64,000 nucleotides of DNA from NCBI GenBank assembly GCA_946411565.1, contig CAMKEM010000001.1, positions 1-64,000 on the forward strand, given 5' to 3'. Of the stretch, positions 43,377 to 52,900 are shown in pieces (positions within the stretch are counted from its first letter, which is position 1; every line of letters begins with the position of its first letter). Source of the stretch: an uncultured Prevotellaceae bacterium. GTDB lineage: Bacteria; Bacteroidota; Bacteroidia; Bacteroidales; Bacteroidaceae. Position numbers and translations under genes: made by a program. The notes below the pieces were generated by a model, which was not told the DNA's origin, searched no databases, and saw only the letters and a program-made list of their open reading frames with translations.

Positions 43377-43532
43377 CCGTCATTAACGTCATTAGTCATT
43401 TTCGTCATTAAGCGAGTTGATGACGGGCGAAAATCGGCTATATAGTAAATATATTTTATATATTTACTATATAGAGGCAAAAATCCCCCACGCACTTCCC
43501 TTAATGACGAAAATGACTAATGACTAATGACG
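43377..43532. repeat. Nested palindrome with 7-bp units
   Basis: The outer arms 43377-43412 and 43498-43532 are nearly perfect reverse complements built of GTCATTA/TAATGAC heptads. At the centre is a perfect 15-bp palindrome arm pair (TATATAGTAAATATA, 43440-43474) with a 5-nt loop. The right arm is itself flanked by GCACTTCCC and GGGAAGTGC. There is no gene. Confidence 0.8.
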
Positions 43533-43666
43533 GGAAGTGCTGAAGAGCGAAAAATGCCTTCCGAAAATTTCTCTTTGTGTATCAATACGTTACAAGCTTA
43601 AAACGTATTTTATTCGAAACAATCATTTTATTTTCACGCATTTATTTCTATTCCGAAGAAATTTCT

Positions 43667-43727
43667 TGTAACTTTGCACTCGTCAAACCGAAGGACGTGC
43701 GAGGTGCTACGCACGTTGTCACTCGGG
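43667..43727 (+). repeat. Promoter-hairpin repeat, copy 2
   Basis: TAACTTTG (43669-43676), CACTCGTCAAACC and the hairpin ACGTGCG-AGGTGCTA-CGCACGT (43695-43716) match copy 1 at 14868. Where copy 1 has two weak G-T pairs in the stem, this copy has Watson-Crick pairs. No gene follows on this strand, so the copy is an orphan. Confidence 0.65.
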
Positions 43728-43763
43728 AATTGGGTGATAGATGTGGCGGTATCCAAGTAGTAA

Positions 43764-43812
43764 GTCCGTTGTAATACCGTTATGAATCCGTTGTAAATCC
43801 GTTCCCAAGCCC
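43764..43812. repeat. 11-bp-period array C
   Basis: Four tandem 11-mers are read: GTAAGTCCGTT, GTAATACCGTT, ATGAATCCGTT and GTAAATCCGTT. They are the same unit as in arrays A and B. No inverted arm is evident here. Confidence 0.8.
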
Positions 43813-43853
43813 TAATCCGGAAAGGGCGATGAAGGGGTGAAACGGGCAGACAA

Positions 43854-43882
43854 GAAAAAAGGCCCACACGAATGTGAGCCTT
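43854..43882 (-). terminator. Terminator of the iorA operon
   Basis: The hairpin AAGGCTCACATTCGTGTGGG-CCTT is followed by six T on the minus strand, 45 nt after the thioesterase stop. Confidence 0.85.
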
Positions 43883-43926
43883 CCAATCTTAAAATCCGAA
43901 ATCAATTATGTTATATGAAACAAAAT

Positions 43927-44340
43927 CTACATCAAAGCATCAAACTCATAGTCCTTCCTTGTGCGGTAGCCAAGTCCAGTCATCCCGGCAAGTATGTCGC
44001 CCTGAGCATTACGAACCTTGATGTCGCAGTAAGGCAGTTTGTGATGGTCAAGTACCTCGGTAGCCTCGGCAATGATTTTCTCGCCAAGCAGAGCGGACTT
44101 CATGAAAGAGATGCTTGTGTTCACACCAAGAGTGAGAGTGCCATGACAGTTGCATACCCCAGCAAAGGCAAGGTCAGCCAAGGTGTAAATCACACCGCCC
44201 TGACACACGCCAGCCGCATTGAGATGCCTTTTCTCAACCGTGAGTTCGGTACGGGCATAACCCTCACGAATCTCAACGAGCTGCGCACCAATGCCACTCG
44301 CAAAGCGATCTGAAGTGTTAAGACGTTCTAAGAGAGTCAT
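43927..44340 (-). CDS. PaaI-family hotdog thioesterase
   Basis: This 137-aa single hotdog domain protein hydrolyses acyl- or aryl-CoA. The family helix motif is HLNAAGVCQGGVIYTLADLA (usual HxN..G..HGG), with the catalytic acid region at LADLAFAG. The His of HGG is replaced by Gln (QGG). It begins at the last base of the aminotransferase stop codon, so it is coupled to that gene and is the last gene of the iorA operon. Release of aryl-acetate or rescue of CoA from aryl-acetyl-CoA is inferred. Confidence 0.9.
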   Translation of the reverse strand: MTLLERLNTSDRFASGIGAQLVEIREGYARTELTVEKRHLNAAGVCQGGVIYTLADLAFAGVCNCHGTLTLGVNTSISFMKSALLGEKIIAEATEVLDHHKLPYCDIKVRNAQGDILAGMTGLGYRTRKDYEFDALM

Positions 44341-45644
44341 TACTTATGCGCCTTTGAAAACTCCTCGATTCTCTCCTTGAACATGCCTTCCTGCTCCTTT
44401 TGGAAGAAAGAAGTACAGATACGCACACCCTGCTGGGTAGAGCCCATAGTGTCGAGAGGATAAACCGCGATGCCATAGTACATGAGTTCCTTGGTGAGAG
44501 CGAGGTCGGTCATTCCAGGATACTGCACGGTGAAGTAGAAGCCATCGGCAAGAGGTGCACCCATATCGTTGTCATACACAAGATAGAAGCCGTTTGCCAG
44601 AAGCACGTCCTTCATGAACTTAGCCCTGCGACCATACTCCTTAACATCGTCGAGGAAGTTATAGCTACCGTTGCAAGCAGCCTCCATAAGAGCAGCCATA
44701 GCGTGCTGAACGCTGTGAGTTGTGCCACTTGAGAGCGTGTACATCAGTCGGTTGCAGAGGAAGTTTCCGAACTCACCCACACCGAAGTTCTTCTGCAAAG
44801 GCTCATAAACCCTGTGATAGAGCTTATTGCTGATGCAAGTTACACCGATACGCTGACCGGCATAAGAGAATGCCTTTGAGCCAGAAACCCACAGCACGTA
44901 GTTATCGGTATATTTGCCAACGGTTGCCTGATAAGGAGCCTGATAAGGATGCGAGAGGTCGCGACGGAAGTCCATAGCGAAGTAAGCCAAGTCCTCAAGC
45001 ACAATGACGTCATGCTTGTCTGCCAGTTCGCCAATGCCCTTCAGTTCCTCTTCGGTGAAGCAAACCCATGAAGGGTTGTTAGGATTAGAATACACGATGC
45101 TGTTGATATTGCCCTCAGACATTATCTCATCGAGCTTCTTGATAAGAGCCTCACCACGATAGCCGTGGATGTCGAGACCTACGTGCTTCAAGCCGATAAC
45201 ATCGCACTGGGTTGTCTGCACAGGGAAGCCCGGCTGAATGAGCAGCACAGTGTCCTTCTTAGTGTCACCCATAGCGTGACGGATGGCAAGGAATGTGGCG
45301 AATGTGCCCTGCATACTACCAGTGGTAGGGATGCAGCAGAGAGGGTCGATGTCGAGTCCGATGAAAGCCTTGCAGAACTCAGAAGCAGCCTTCTTGATGC
45401 GAGGAATACCGCCGTTAGGAGGGTACTGAGTAGCGCATCCGTTAGCCAATGCCTCCTGCTCTGCCTTCAGGGCAATATCAGAAGGCTTGAGACCAGGCAC
45501 GCCCATCTCAAGATGAATAACCTGCTGTCCAGTCTTCTCCTCAAGGAGCTTTGACAGCGCCTGAATATCGCGAATAGTCGCTTGCGAAAAATCACCGAGC
45601 GCCATGCTCTCCATAGCCTCGGTGACGATAGTTCTGTTTAACAT
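44340..45644 (-). CDS. Class I/II PLP-dependent aminotransferase
   Basis: The 434 residues make an aspartate-aminotransferase-fold enzyme. The substrate-site segment is HLEMGVPGLKPSD, then CATQYPPNGGIPRIKKAASE. VYSNPNNPSWVCF and the PLP Lys in WVSGSKAFSYAGQRIG follow. I use 45644 (MLNRTIVTEAMESM) as start; the 4 codons upstream lie in the flank of a palindromic element. Position in the iorA operon suggests conversion of aromatic amino acids to aryl-pyruvates, the substrate of IorAB. Amino-acid specificity is not visible from motifs. Confidence 0.92.
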   Translation of the reverse strand: MLNRTIVTEAMESMALGDFSQATIRDIQALSKLLEEKTGQQVIHLEMGVPGLKPSDIALKAEQEALANGCATQYPPNGGIPRIKKAASEFCKAFIGLDIDPLCCIPTTGSMQGTFATFLAIRHAMGDTKKDTVLLIQPGFPVQTTQCDVIGLKHVGLDIHGYRGEALIKKLDEIMSEGNINSIVYSNPNNPSWVCFTEEELKGIGELADKHDVIVLEDLAYFAMDFRRDLSHPYQAPYQATVGKYTDNYVLWVSGSKAFSYAGQRIGVTCISNKLYHRVYEPLQKNFGVGEFGNFLCNRLMYTLSSGTTHSVQHAMAALMEAACNGSYNFLDDVKEYGRRAKFMKDVLLANGFYLVYDNDMGAPLADGFYFTVQYPGMTDLALTKELMYYGIAVYPLDTMGSTQQGVRICTSFFQKEQEGMFKERIEEFSKAHK

Positions 45645-45647
45645 ATA

Positions 45648-45836
45648 AAGACCCACCCCCTTACCCCTCCCATAAAGGGAGGGGAGTAGTTACTACCTTT
45701 GTCAGCGGGGTGAAACTGTTTTTGTTCATTTATTGTATTTAAGAACTTTACAAGAATAGCCTTTTCCCTTCCCTATTTGCGTTTATCACACTATCTACTC
45801 CCTCCCCTTTATGGGGAGGGCTGGGGAGGGGTCTTC
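45648..45836. repeat. GC-rich inverted-repeat element M2
   Basis: The left arm 45648-45690 (ACCCACCCCCTTACCCCTCC, CATAAAGGGAGGGG) faces the right arm 45795-45835 (CTCCCCTTTATGGGGAGGG). The core has GTCAGCGGGGTGAAACTG and GTTTATCACACTA, as in M1 and M3. It fills the gap between paaK 2 and the aminotransferase gene. Confidence 0.88.
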
Positions 45837-45863
45837 CTTTGTGAGTGGCTAGGGGGCTGTCTT

Positions 45864-47171
45864 TTAATTCTTAAACACTCTCTTATCGTTTACGTGCTTA
45901 GCCTTACCAATTGAGCGCTGAATGCTTCCTGGCTCCTTGATGTGGATGTTTGGCTTGATGCCTACCATAGATACGATGCGGTCGTAGAGAGGCTTGATGA
46001 ATGGCATCTGCTTTGAAGGGTTTGGAGAGAAGTATTCTGTACGAAGCTCAACGTCAAGGTCGAAGGTATCCTCGTTGTTCTTACGGTCAACGGTGATGAA
46101 ATACTGAGGAGTGAAGGCTGGGAACTCAGTGAGACAAGTCTCAATCTGGCTTGGGAATACGTTCACGCCACGGATGATCATCATATCGTCAGAACGGCCG
46201 AGGATGCGATCCATACGAACAGCAGTACGTCCGCACTTACATGGCTCGTAGATGAGACGGGTAAGGTCACGGGTACGATAGCGAAGGATTGGCATTGCCT
46301 CCTTGGTGAGTGATGTGAAGACAAGCTCACCAAACTCGCCTGGCTCACATGGCTCAAGAGTGTCAGGATTGATGATTTCTGGGTAGTACATATCCTCCCA
46401 AAGGTGGGTACCGTCCTGATATTCACACTCACCACCAACACCAGGACCGCTCATCTCTGTAAGACCGTAGATGTCGATAGCCTTGATGTGAAGCTTATCC
46501 TCAAGTTCCTTACGCATACCCTCTGTCCAAGGCTCTGCACCAAAGAAACCTACACGGAGCTTCATATCGTCGATAGAAACGCCATCGGTATTCTCAAGTA
46601 CCTCAGCAAGGTGAAGGGCGTATGAAGGAGTACAGCAGAGAACAGAAGAACCTAAGTCCTTCATGAGCATGATCTGCTTGCTTGAGTTTCCGGCAGATGT
46701 AGGCAACTGCACAGCACCGAGATGACCGGCTGCATCGTGAGCACCAAGACCGCCTGTGAAGAGTCCGTAACCGTAGCTTACCTGCACGATATCACCCTTT
46801 GTAACGCCACCAGCAGCAAACACACGAGCTGCACCTTCTGCCCAACGCTCAAGGTCGCCCTTGGTGTATGTGCCAACAACTGGCTTACCTGTAGTACCGC
46901 TTGAAGCATGAACACGGGTAATCTGCTCCATAGGAACAGCATTCAATCCGAATGGATATTCGTCACGAAGGTCGTGCTTGGTTGTGAAAGGAAGCTTATG
47001 GATATCCTGTACGCCCTTGATGTCCTCAGGCTTGATACCCATCTTATCCATTTTCTTACGGTAGAATGGTACGTTCTCGTAACATCTTTTCACTGTAGCC
47101 ACGAGTCTCTCAGACTGCAGCTTGGTCATGGACTCACGGTCCATGCACTCCATTTCTGGGTTTAGTATCAT
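45864..47171 (-). CDS. paaK: Phenylacetate-CoA ligase 2
   Basis: This 435-aa adenylate-forming ligase is homologous to the gene at 35910. Motifs are VHASSGTTGKPVVGTYTK, DIYGLTEMSGPGVGGEC, LRYRTRDLTRLIYEPCKCGR and SDDMMIIRGVNVFPSQIE, with the C-terminal Lys in SIGKAKHVNDK. It is the third gene of the iorA operon. Together with IorAB it would interconvert aryl-acetyl-CoA and aryl-acetate with ATP formation or use. The start codon lies 5 nt from the M3 element. Confidence 0.95.
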   Translation of the reverse strand: MILNPEMECMDRESMTKLQSERLVATVKRCYENVPFYRKKMDKMGIKPEDIKGVQDIHKLPFTTKHDLRDEYPFGLNAVPMEQITRVHASSGTTGKPVVGTYTKGDLERWAEGAARVFAAGGVTKGDIVQVSYGYGLFTGGLGAHDAAGHLGAVQLPTSAGNSSKQIMLMKDLGSSVLCCTPSYALHLAEVLENTDGVSIDDMKLRVGFFGAEPWTEGMRKELEDKLHIKAIDIYGLTEMSGPGVGGECEYQDGTHLWEDMYYPEIINPDTLEPCEPGEFGELVFTSLTKEAMPILRYRTRDLTRLIYEPCKCGRTAVRMDRILGRSDDMMIIRGVNVFPSQIETCLTEFPAFTPQYFITVDRKNNEDTFDLDVELRTEYFSPNPSKQMPFIKPLYDRIVSMVGIKPNIHIKEPGSIQRSIGKAKHVNDKRVFKN

Positions 47172-47175
47172 AAAA

Positions 47176-47356
47176 AAGACCCACCCCCCTTACCCCTCCC
47201 ATAAAGGGAGGGGAGTAGTTACAACTCTTACCAGTGGGGTGATACTGCGTAGAGTTTATTTTAAATTTATTGAATTATTTGTTATTGACGAATCCCCCAA
47301 CCGTTTATCAAACTAATCACTCCATCCCCTTTATGGGGAGGGCTGGGGAGGGGTCC
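47176..47356. repeat. GC-rich inverted-repeat element M3
   Basis: The left arm 47176-47220 and right arm 47321-47356 have the same palindromes as M2. The core has CCAGTGGGGTGATACTG and CGTTTATCAAACTA. The right arm runs up to the iorB stop codon and the left arm to 5 nt before paaK 2, so it is the whole gap. Confidence 0.88.
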
Positions 47357-47928
47357 TATGCTTTCCTTACTCCTTCATCAAACGCCTTGAGGTTAGCCTC
47401 TACCACAGCCTCACCCTTACGGGCAAAGACAACGGCGATAGCTGCACGAAGCTGCTCGACAGTAAGGATTTCGATGTAAGGAGCAGCCATACCGAGAAGC
47501 ACCATGTTAGCGCCACGAGGGTTGCCAGCATCCTTTGCCACAGTATCAATATCGAGCTTTGCAACAGAAGGAAGAGCGTCAAGCTCTGCCTGAAGAGCAT
47601 CCTCATCAGGATAGTTAGGGATATTGACGAATGGCTTACTTGAAGTCACAACCGTACCCTTCTTTGAGAGATAAGGCATATAACGGAGAGCCTCCATTGG
47701 TTCCATAGAGATGACAACATCTGCACCTCCGAGTGAGATAAGGTCTGAATAGATTGGCTCGGTGCTGAGACGCAGATTTGACTGCACATCACCACCTCTC
47801 TGACTCATTCCGTGAACCTCTGCCTGCTTCAGATACAAGCCAGCCTTGGTTGCTGCCTCACCTATGATTGTAGCGATAGAGAGGATACCTTGTCCTCCCA
47901 CACCGCAGAGAATTATATCTTTTTTCAT
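47356..47928 (-). CDS. iorB: Indolepyruvate oxidoreductase subunit beta
   Basis: This is the 190-aa gamma-type subunit of 2-oxoacid:ferredoxin oxidoreductases. It begins KKDIILCGVGGQGILSIATI, the conserved GxGGQG motif, and has AEVHGMSQRGGDVQSNLRLS. It works with IorA to oxidise indole-, phenyl- or hydroxyphenyl-pyruvate to the aryl-acetyl-CoA. The start is 2 nt after iorA, so expression is coupled. Confidence 0.96.
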   Translation of the reverse strand: MKKDIILCGVGGQGILSIATIIGEAATKAGLYLKQAEVHGMSQRGGDVQSNLRLSTEPIYSDLISLGGADVVISMEPMEALRYMPYLSKKGTVVTSSKPFVNIPNYPDEDALQAELDALPSVAKLDIDTVAKDAGNPRGANMVLLGMAAPYIEILTVEQLRAAIAVVFARKGEAVVEANLKAFDEGVRKA

Positions 47929-47930
47929 GT

Positions 47931-49529
47931 TTACTTTCCCTCCTTTGCTTTTGCCTTTTCACGAGCGTGACGAGATGCTGTCTGAATGCACTCTCTTCTT
48001 GGAATAATGACACTTACGCCCTCATAAGCCAACTCCTTGCGGATAAGGTCTGTGATTGCTGGGATATTCTTTGGAAGAGGAGTTACAACGTGAAGATGCT
48101 CTGGATCCATACCAAGACCGAGACAGATAGCCTCGAACTTATTGGTACCGGCACTATCCTGACCACCAGTCATACCAGTGGTGAGGTTATCAGAAATGAT
48201 AACAGTAATAGGAGAATTATCGTTGATGGCATCGAGCAAGCCTGTCATGCCAGAATGGGTGAATGTAGAGTCACCGATAATGGCGATTGAAGGACGAAGA
48301 CCTGCATCGGCAGCACCCTTAGCCATAGTGATAGAAGCGCCCATATCCACACAAGAAGCGAGAGCCTTGAATGGAGGCAAAGCACCGAGGGTATAGCAAC
48401 CGATGTCGCCGAATACGCGGGCATCCTCAAACTCATCAATGATCTGACGCAATGCAGCATAAACATCTCTATGACCGCAACCCTGACAAAGCTGTGGAGG
48501 ACGTGCAGCGAGGTTCTTTGCAGGAGCAAAGCCCTCTGGAAGATTCACACCAAGTGCCTTTGCTACGCTATCTGGAGTAAGCTCACCATAACGAGGGAGG
48601 TCACCAGTATAGCGTCCCTTGATTGGAGCCACATCACCGATGATACGACGTGCCTCCTCCTCAACAACAGGCTGACCATCCTCAACAACGAGGATTTCGT
48701 CACACTCCTTTGCAAGCTTCATAACCTTATCAGCAGGCAATGGATACTGTGAAACCTTGAGGATATTGGCATTGTCACCAACAGCTTCCTTTACGTAGTT
48801 ATAGCCAATACCACAGGCAATAACACCGAGTTTCTTGTCTGCGATTGTCTCAACCTTATTATATACAGACTTCTCAGAAGCCTCTACCATAGCAGGCTGC
48901 TTGTCAATAAGAGCAGCATACTTTTTCTTTGCAATACCAGGAAGAAGAACCCACTGGTCAGTAGAAGGATTCATCTTATTCTCATCGAGAAGTTCGCCAA
49001 CCTCTACGGCTGCACGGCTATGAGCCAGACGGGTAACGATACGCAGAACTACAGGTTCCTTGATAGCCTCAGAATACTCGAAGGCAGTCTTCATCATATC
49101 GTATGCCTCCTGCTGATCAGAAGGCTCGAAAGCAGGAATCATGGCAAACTTTGCATAGAAACGTGAATCCTGCTCATTCTGACTTGAATGCATTGAAGGA
49201 TCATCGGCAGCAAGCACGATAAGACCACCATTTACACCAGTAATGGCAGAATTTACAAAAGCATCGGCACAAACATTCATACCGACATGCTTCATGCACA
49301 CAAGAGCACGCTTACCAGCATAAGACATTCCGAGAGCAGCCTCCATAGCTGTCTTCTCATTAGTACACCAACGGCTATGCACACCACGCTGCTTCGCGAT
49401 GTCATTGCCCTGTATAAATTCAGTTATCTCGGTACTTGGAGTACCTGGATAAGCATACACGCCACTAAGTCCGGCATGAATAGCACCCAAGGCAATAGCC
49501 TCGTCGCCGAGCAATAATTTCTTACTCAT
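47931..49529 (-). CDS. iorA: Indolepyruvate oxidoreductase subunit alpha
   Basis: This 532-aa thiamine-diphosphate enzyme subunit decarboxylates aryl-pyruvates. The N-terminal pyrimidine-binding part has YPGTPSTEITEFI and the glutamate-like WCTNEKTAMEAALGMSYAGK. The C-terminal part has CQGCGHRDVYAAL, GDIGCYTLG and GDSTFTHSGM. The chain ends HAREKAKAKEGK, without the two [4Fe-4S] ferredoxin-like clusters (CxxCxxCxxxC twice) that archaeal IorA carries at the C-terminus. Electrons must therefore leave through another route or a separate ferredoxin. It is the first gene of the operon, with a TAACTTTG -7 element at 49567. Confidence 0.94.
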   Translation of the reverse strand: MSKKLLLGDEAIALGAIHAGLSGVYAYPGTPSTEITEFIQGNDIAKQRGVHSRWCTNEKTAMEAALGMSYAGKRALVCMKHVGMNVCADAFVNSAITGVNGGLIVLAADDPSMHSSQNEQDSRFYAKFAMIPAFEPSDQQEAYDMMKTAFEYSEAIKEPVVLRIVTRLAHSRAAVEVGELLDENKMNPSTDQWVLLPGIAKKKYAALIDKQPAMVEASEKSVYNKVETIADKKLGVIACGIGYNYVKEAVGDNANILKVSQYPLPADKVMKLAKECDEILVVEDGQPVVEEEARRIIGDVAPIKGRYTGDLPRYGELTPDSVAKALGVNLPEGFAPAKNLAARPPQLCQGCGHRDVYAALRQIIDEFEDARVFGDIGCYTLGALPPFKALASCVDMGASITMAKGAADAGLRPSIAIIGDSTFTHSGMTGLLDAINDNSPITVIISDNLTTGMTGGQDSAGTNKFEAICLGLGMDPEHLHVVTPLPKNIPAITDLIRKELAYEGVSVIIPRRECIQTASRHAREKAKAKEGK

Positions 49530-49689
49530 TAAGTTTTAGGTAATATTAAAGTTCACTATTAAGTTGCAAAGTTAGTAAAAATATTCCTATTTCAGTAACA
49601 ATTTCCTATTTTTTTAACTCTATTAACACAAAAATGTAACTATCCGACTACTTTTTGAGTAGCTTATCGATAGTGCTTGTAATGCCAAA

Positions 49690-49722
49690 TAAAAAGGCGA
49701 TGCCCAAACGAGCATCGCCTTT
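49690..49722 (-). terminator. Terminator after peptide 2
   Basis: The hairpin AGGCGATGC-TCGTTTGG-GCATCGCCT is followed by five T on the minus strand, 20 nt after the peptide stop. Confidence 0.85.
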
Positions 49723-49741
49723 ATCGCGAACGAATATTCAT

Positions 49742-49948
49742 TTAATATTCATCATCCTCATCATAAGTGTCAAAAGTACCGAAGCCATCGTAATACATAG
49801 ACTTCGACTCAATGACAAAGCCACTGCCACTTCCTGTATCGCCAGTACCACCGCCAAACTCGAGTCTTCCGGCTGAAATAGTATCCATAATGGCAGGCAG
49901 CACAGCCTTCTCCACAACAATGGACGGTTTCATATATTTCTTTTTCAT
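49742..49948 (-). CDS. KKYxKP-family small peptide 2
   Basis: The 68 residues start MKKKYMKPSIVVEKAVLPAI; an ATG two codons upstream is also possible. DTIS, a Gly-rich stretch (FGGGTGDTGSGSGF), ESKSMYYD and a C-terminus YDEDDEY follow. It is 30 nt after the CE8-like gene and before a terminator. It shares the N-terminus and acidic aromatic end with peptides 1, 3 and 4. The function is unknown. Confidence 0.75.
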   Translation of the reverse strand: MKKKYMKPSIVVEKAVLPAIMDTISAGRLEFGGGTGDTGSGSGFVIESKSMYYDGFGTFDTYDEDDEY

Positions 49949-49978
49949 ATCCATATCTTTTGAATTTATTTACCTAAT

Positions 49979-52900
49979 TTACTTAGCAAGATACTTCTTG
50001 CCGCCCTTGATTACAATACCCTTATAATCATTACCGACCTTCTGACCAGCAAGGTTATAGCGAGTAGCGTTGTCATCAGAACCTGCAACGACATTATCAA
50101 TGCCTGTAGCTTCTTCCTCGACAAAGACGAGCTCAAGCTGATCCTTTGCAAGTGCCAATGAAGCACCAGAAGCATCAAGATAGCACTTACCTGCAGGAAT
50201 TCTGAACTTAGAACTTATTCTATACAAGCCTGGCTTACCATCCTTTGTTCCAATAACGAAGGCATTTGCACTTGAAGTGACAAGCTTATCGAAGAGAACA
50301 GGCTTCAAATAATTCACATTAGGCGCAGAACCTGCAATAGTACCCACTACATGATATGCTGATTTCTTATCGCCATAGATAAATACAGGTGTACCTGCAG
50401 GAATCTCGTCAATAGAGGTGAGCGTTACACTATGTGCATTAATCTTTTTGGCAACATAAGCCTTAGCACCATCAGTAATCCTAACATCAGTAAATGCGGT
50501 ATAAGAAGCCCAACCTGCACCATTAGTCTTGATAGGACAATGTTTTGAGATAATTGCAGCAGGATCCCATTCTCCAGCAAAAGATACAAGACTTGCCTTT
50601 GTTATATCAGCAGCATTATTATCACTATCAATCACAGTTCCATCAATTTCATAAACAGCGAAGCGACGATTCGTGACAGCTCCCATATTCTCTCCCCAAT
50701 AAGAAGATGCATTAGGAAGAATATTTGTTATTGTTCCCACAAAGATTGCAGCAGGAGCAGCCTGACCATGAGCATGCCAACCACGTGCGAAGCGGTATGT
50801 GTCACTCTGAGAAGGAGCACCACTAACAAGACAATTAACGAATACATGGCCAGTCTCACTTCCATAAGTTGAAGGAGCTGCGATAACACCACCTTCGGAT
50901 TTGTTGTCACTTGTAGTAACAATCAAGTTAACGCTATTGAACAGGATATTACCAGAACCACAAACGAAATCAACAGTACCTTCAATCTTACCTCCCTCGA
51001 AGTAAGCTTTCATACCATTAGCACCATTGCTGTAATATACGTCCTGTCTGCCCTTGAGATATACGTTCTTGCAGATTGTCTTTGTTCCCTGATCCCAGAG
51101 AGCAACGCCACGCTCTGCCTGCGTATTCTTATTATAAGGAGCATAGCACTGAATTGTAACATCCTGAAGATAAAGACCTGTACTTGTATTCTTTAAAGTA
51201 GCAGTTTTGTCAAGACCTTCCTTTGCAGGAGAATTCATTATGATAACGCCATCTCTTGACTCACCAACGATAGCGATATTATTTGCCCTAATCTCTGTAT
51301 TTATATCAGATTCAAGATCGTATGTGCCATTTGGCAGATAGATAGTAACATTACCACCCATCGCATTTGCCTGCTTGATAGCCTCTTTCAACAGATTAAC
51401 ATTGCCTGCCTCCACGTTGAATGTCTTCGTATCCTCATCATATTCAAGACCACTCCATTCCTCTGCAATAATGTATGGACAATAATCACCAAGAGTAAAC
51501 TTAAGAGTTGCACTCTCTGTACCCTTGTAGATGTAAGTTGCAAAAACATTATAAGAAGTAGAATTATCACAATTCTCAGATATAGTAGGAATTTCAATAG
51601 GAGCATCACCATTAACGCTTACAGTAGCATTAGTGTTAGAATGACGGCAAGCTCCGATATAGAACTTAACTGGACGATCTACACTTATAGTAGCACCTAC
51701 ACCATTACAATATCCATGCTGATTGTCATGCCATTCACCTCCAATGCTCTTAACGCAAGCAGGAAGCTTACCATCTTCTGGAACAACAACCGTATAAGGA
51801 TTTGAACGGAAGTCAATCTTGAATGGTTCAAATGGTATAGTATATATGTGCTCAATAGAAATACCATGCAGATAAGTCTCATTTCCAGTTTCAACCTTCA
51901 ATGTCAAAGTAGTTGCACCACCATTATATTTGAATACTGCAGACTCTCCATCTACATCTACAGGAGCAGCAGCCGAGCCAATCTCCTTAGTACCACTAAA
52001 CAATCTAAAATTAGTAATAGCTCCAAAGCTACATCTATCCAAGGTAATAAGAGCATTACCAGCGACCTTAAGTTCTATCTCATCACCACCATGAAATGCC
52101 CATCCATGATCTGGATCATGATAATAAGCACCTGTATTAGAGATTTCTATAACCTCATGATCCTCTGGATACCAGCCTTTCTTTCTAAAGTCAAAGTAAT
52201 ATGAAGATGTCATTGTAGGTTCTTCAATCAAAGTAGCCTTAGCATAAAGATTCAAATCTTCGTTTACTACAGTTGACTCCTTGACCTTCAATGCATATTC
52301 ATCCGTGCTCTTGAACCAACCACGGAACTTACAGCCTGCAGGAACGGTAACATTAGACTCATTGTACTTGAATGTAAGCGCAGAACCCTCATTCACTACA
52401 TCTGTACCAATAACATTTCCATCAGTATTATGGTATGTAACCTTTACTTTAGAAGATTGCTGCTCATAATCTCCAACTCTCTTTATGCTGAAATAAGGAT
52501 AATATACATTACCTAATTTATCCTGAGTAGTAGTAATAGTCAATTCACAATCCGACTCAACGTTAAACTGCCCAGTTGCAATCTTTGTTTTATCAACGAA
52601 AAACTTTTCCCCTTGGTTGCTCTTACTATCGACAAATGCAATTTGCTTATCACCTGCATAGACATATATATCACCACCATAATCGGTAATACCAAGCCCG
52701 ATTTCATATTTTCCAGAAACTACAGGCACTTTTATCTTACCTGCATATATGCCATATTGATTACCATGATATTTCATTCCAGAAATACATGCCAAATAGC
52801 TTGCAGGCTCAGTTCCTACCAAAGTAGGAACATCTCCTGTTAAACCAACAACATACGAATCGTTATCCTGTGAAATAACATTTGCCCAAGACAGAGTAAA

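Noticed and set aside
43837..44313. 158-codon frame on the + strand
   Set aside because: It is antisense to the PaaI thioesterase and crosses that operon's terminator hairpin.
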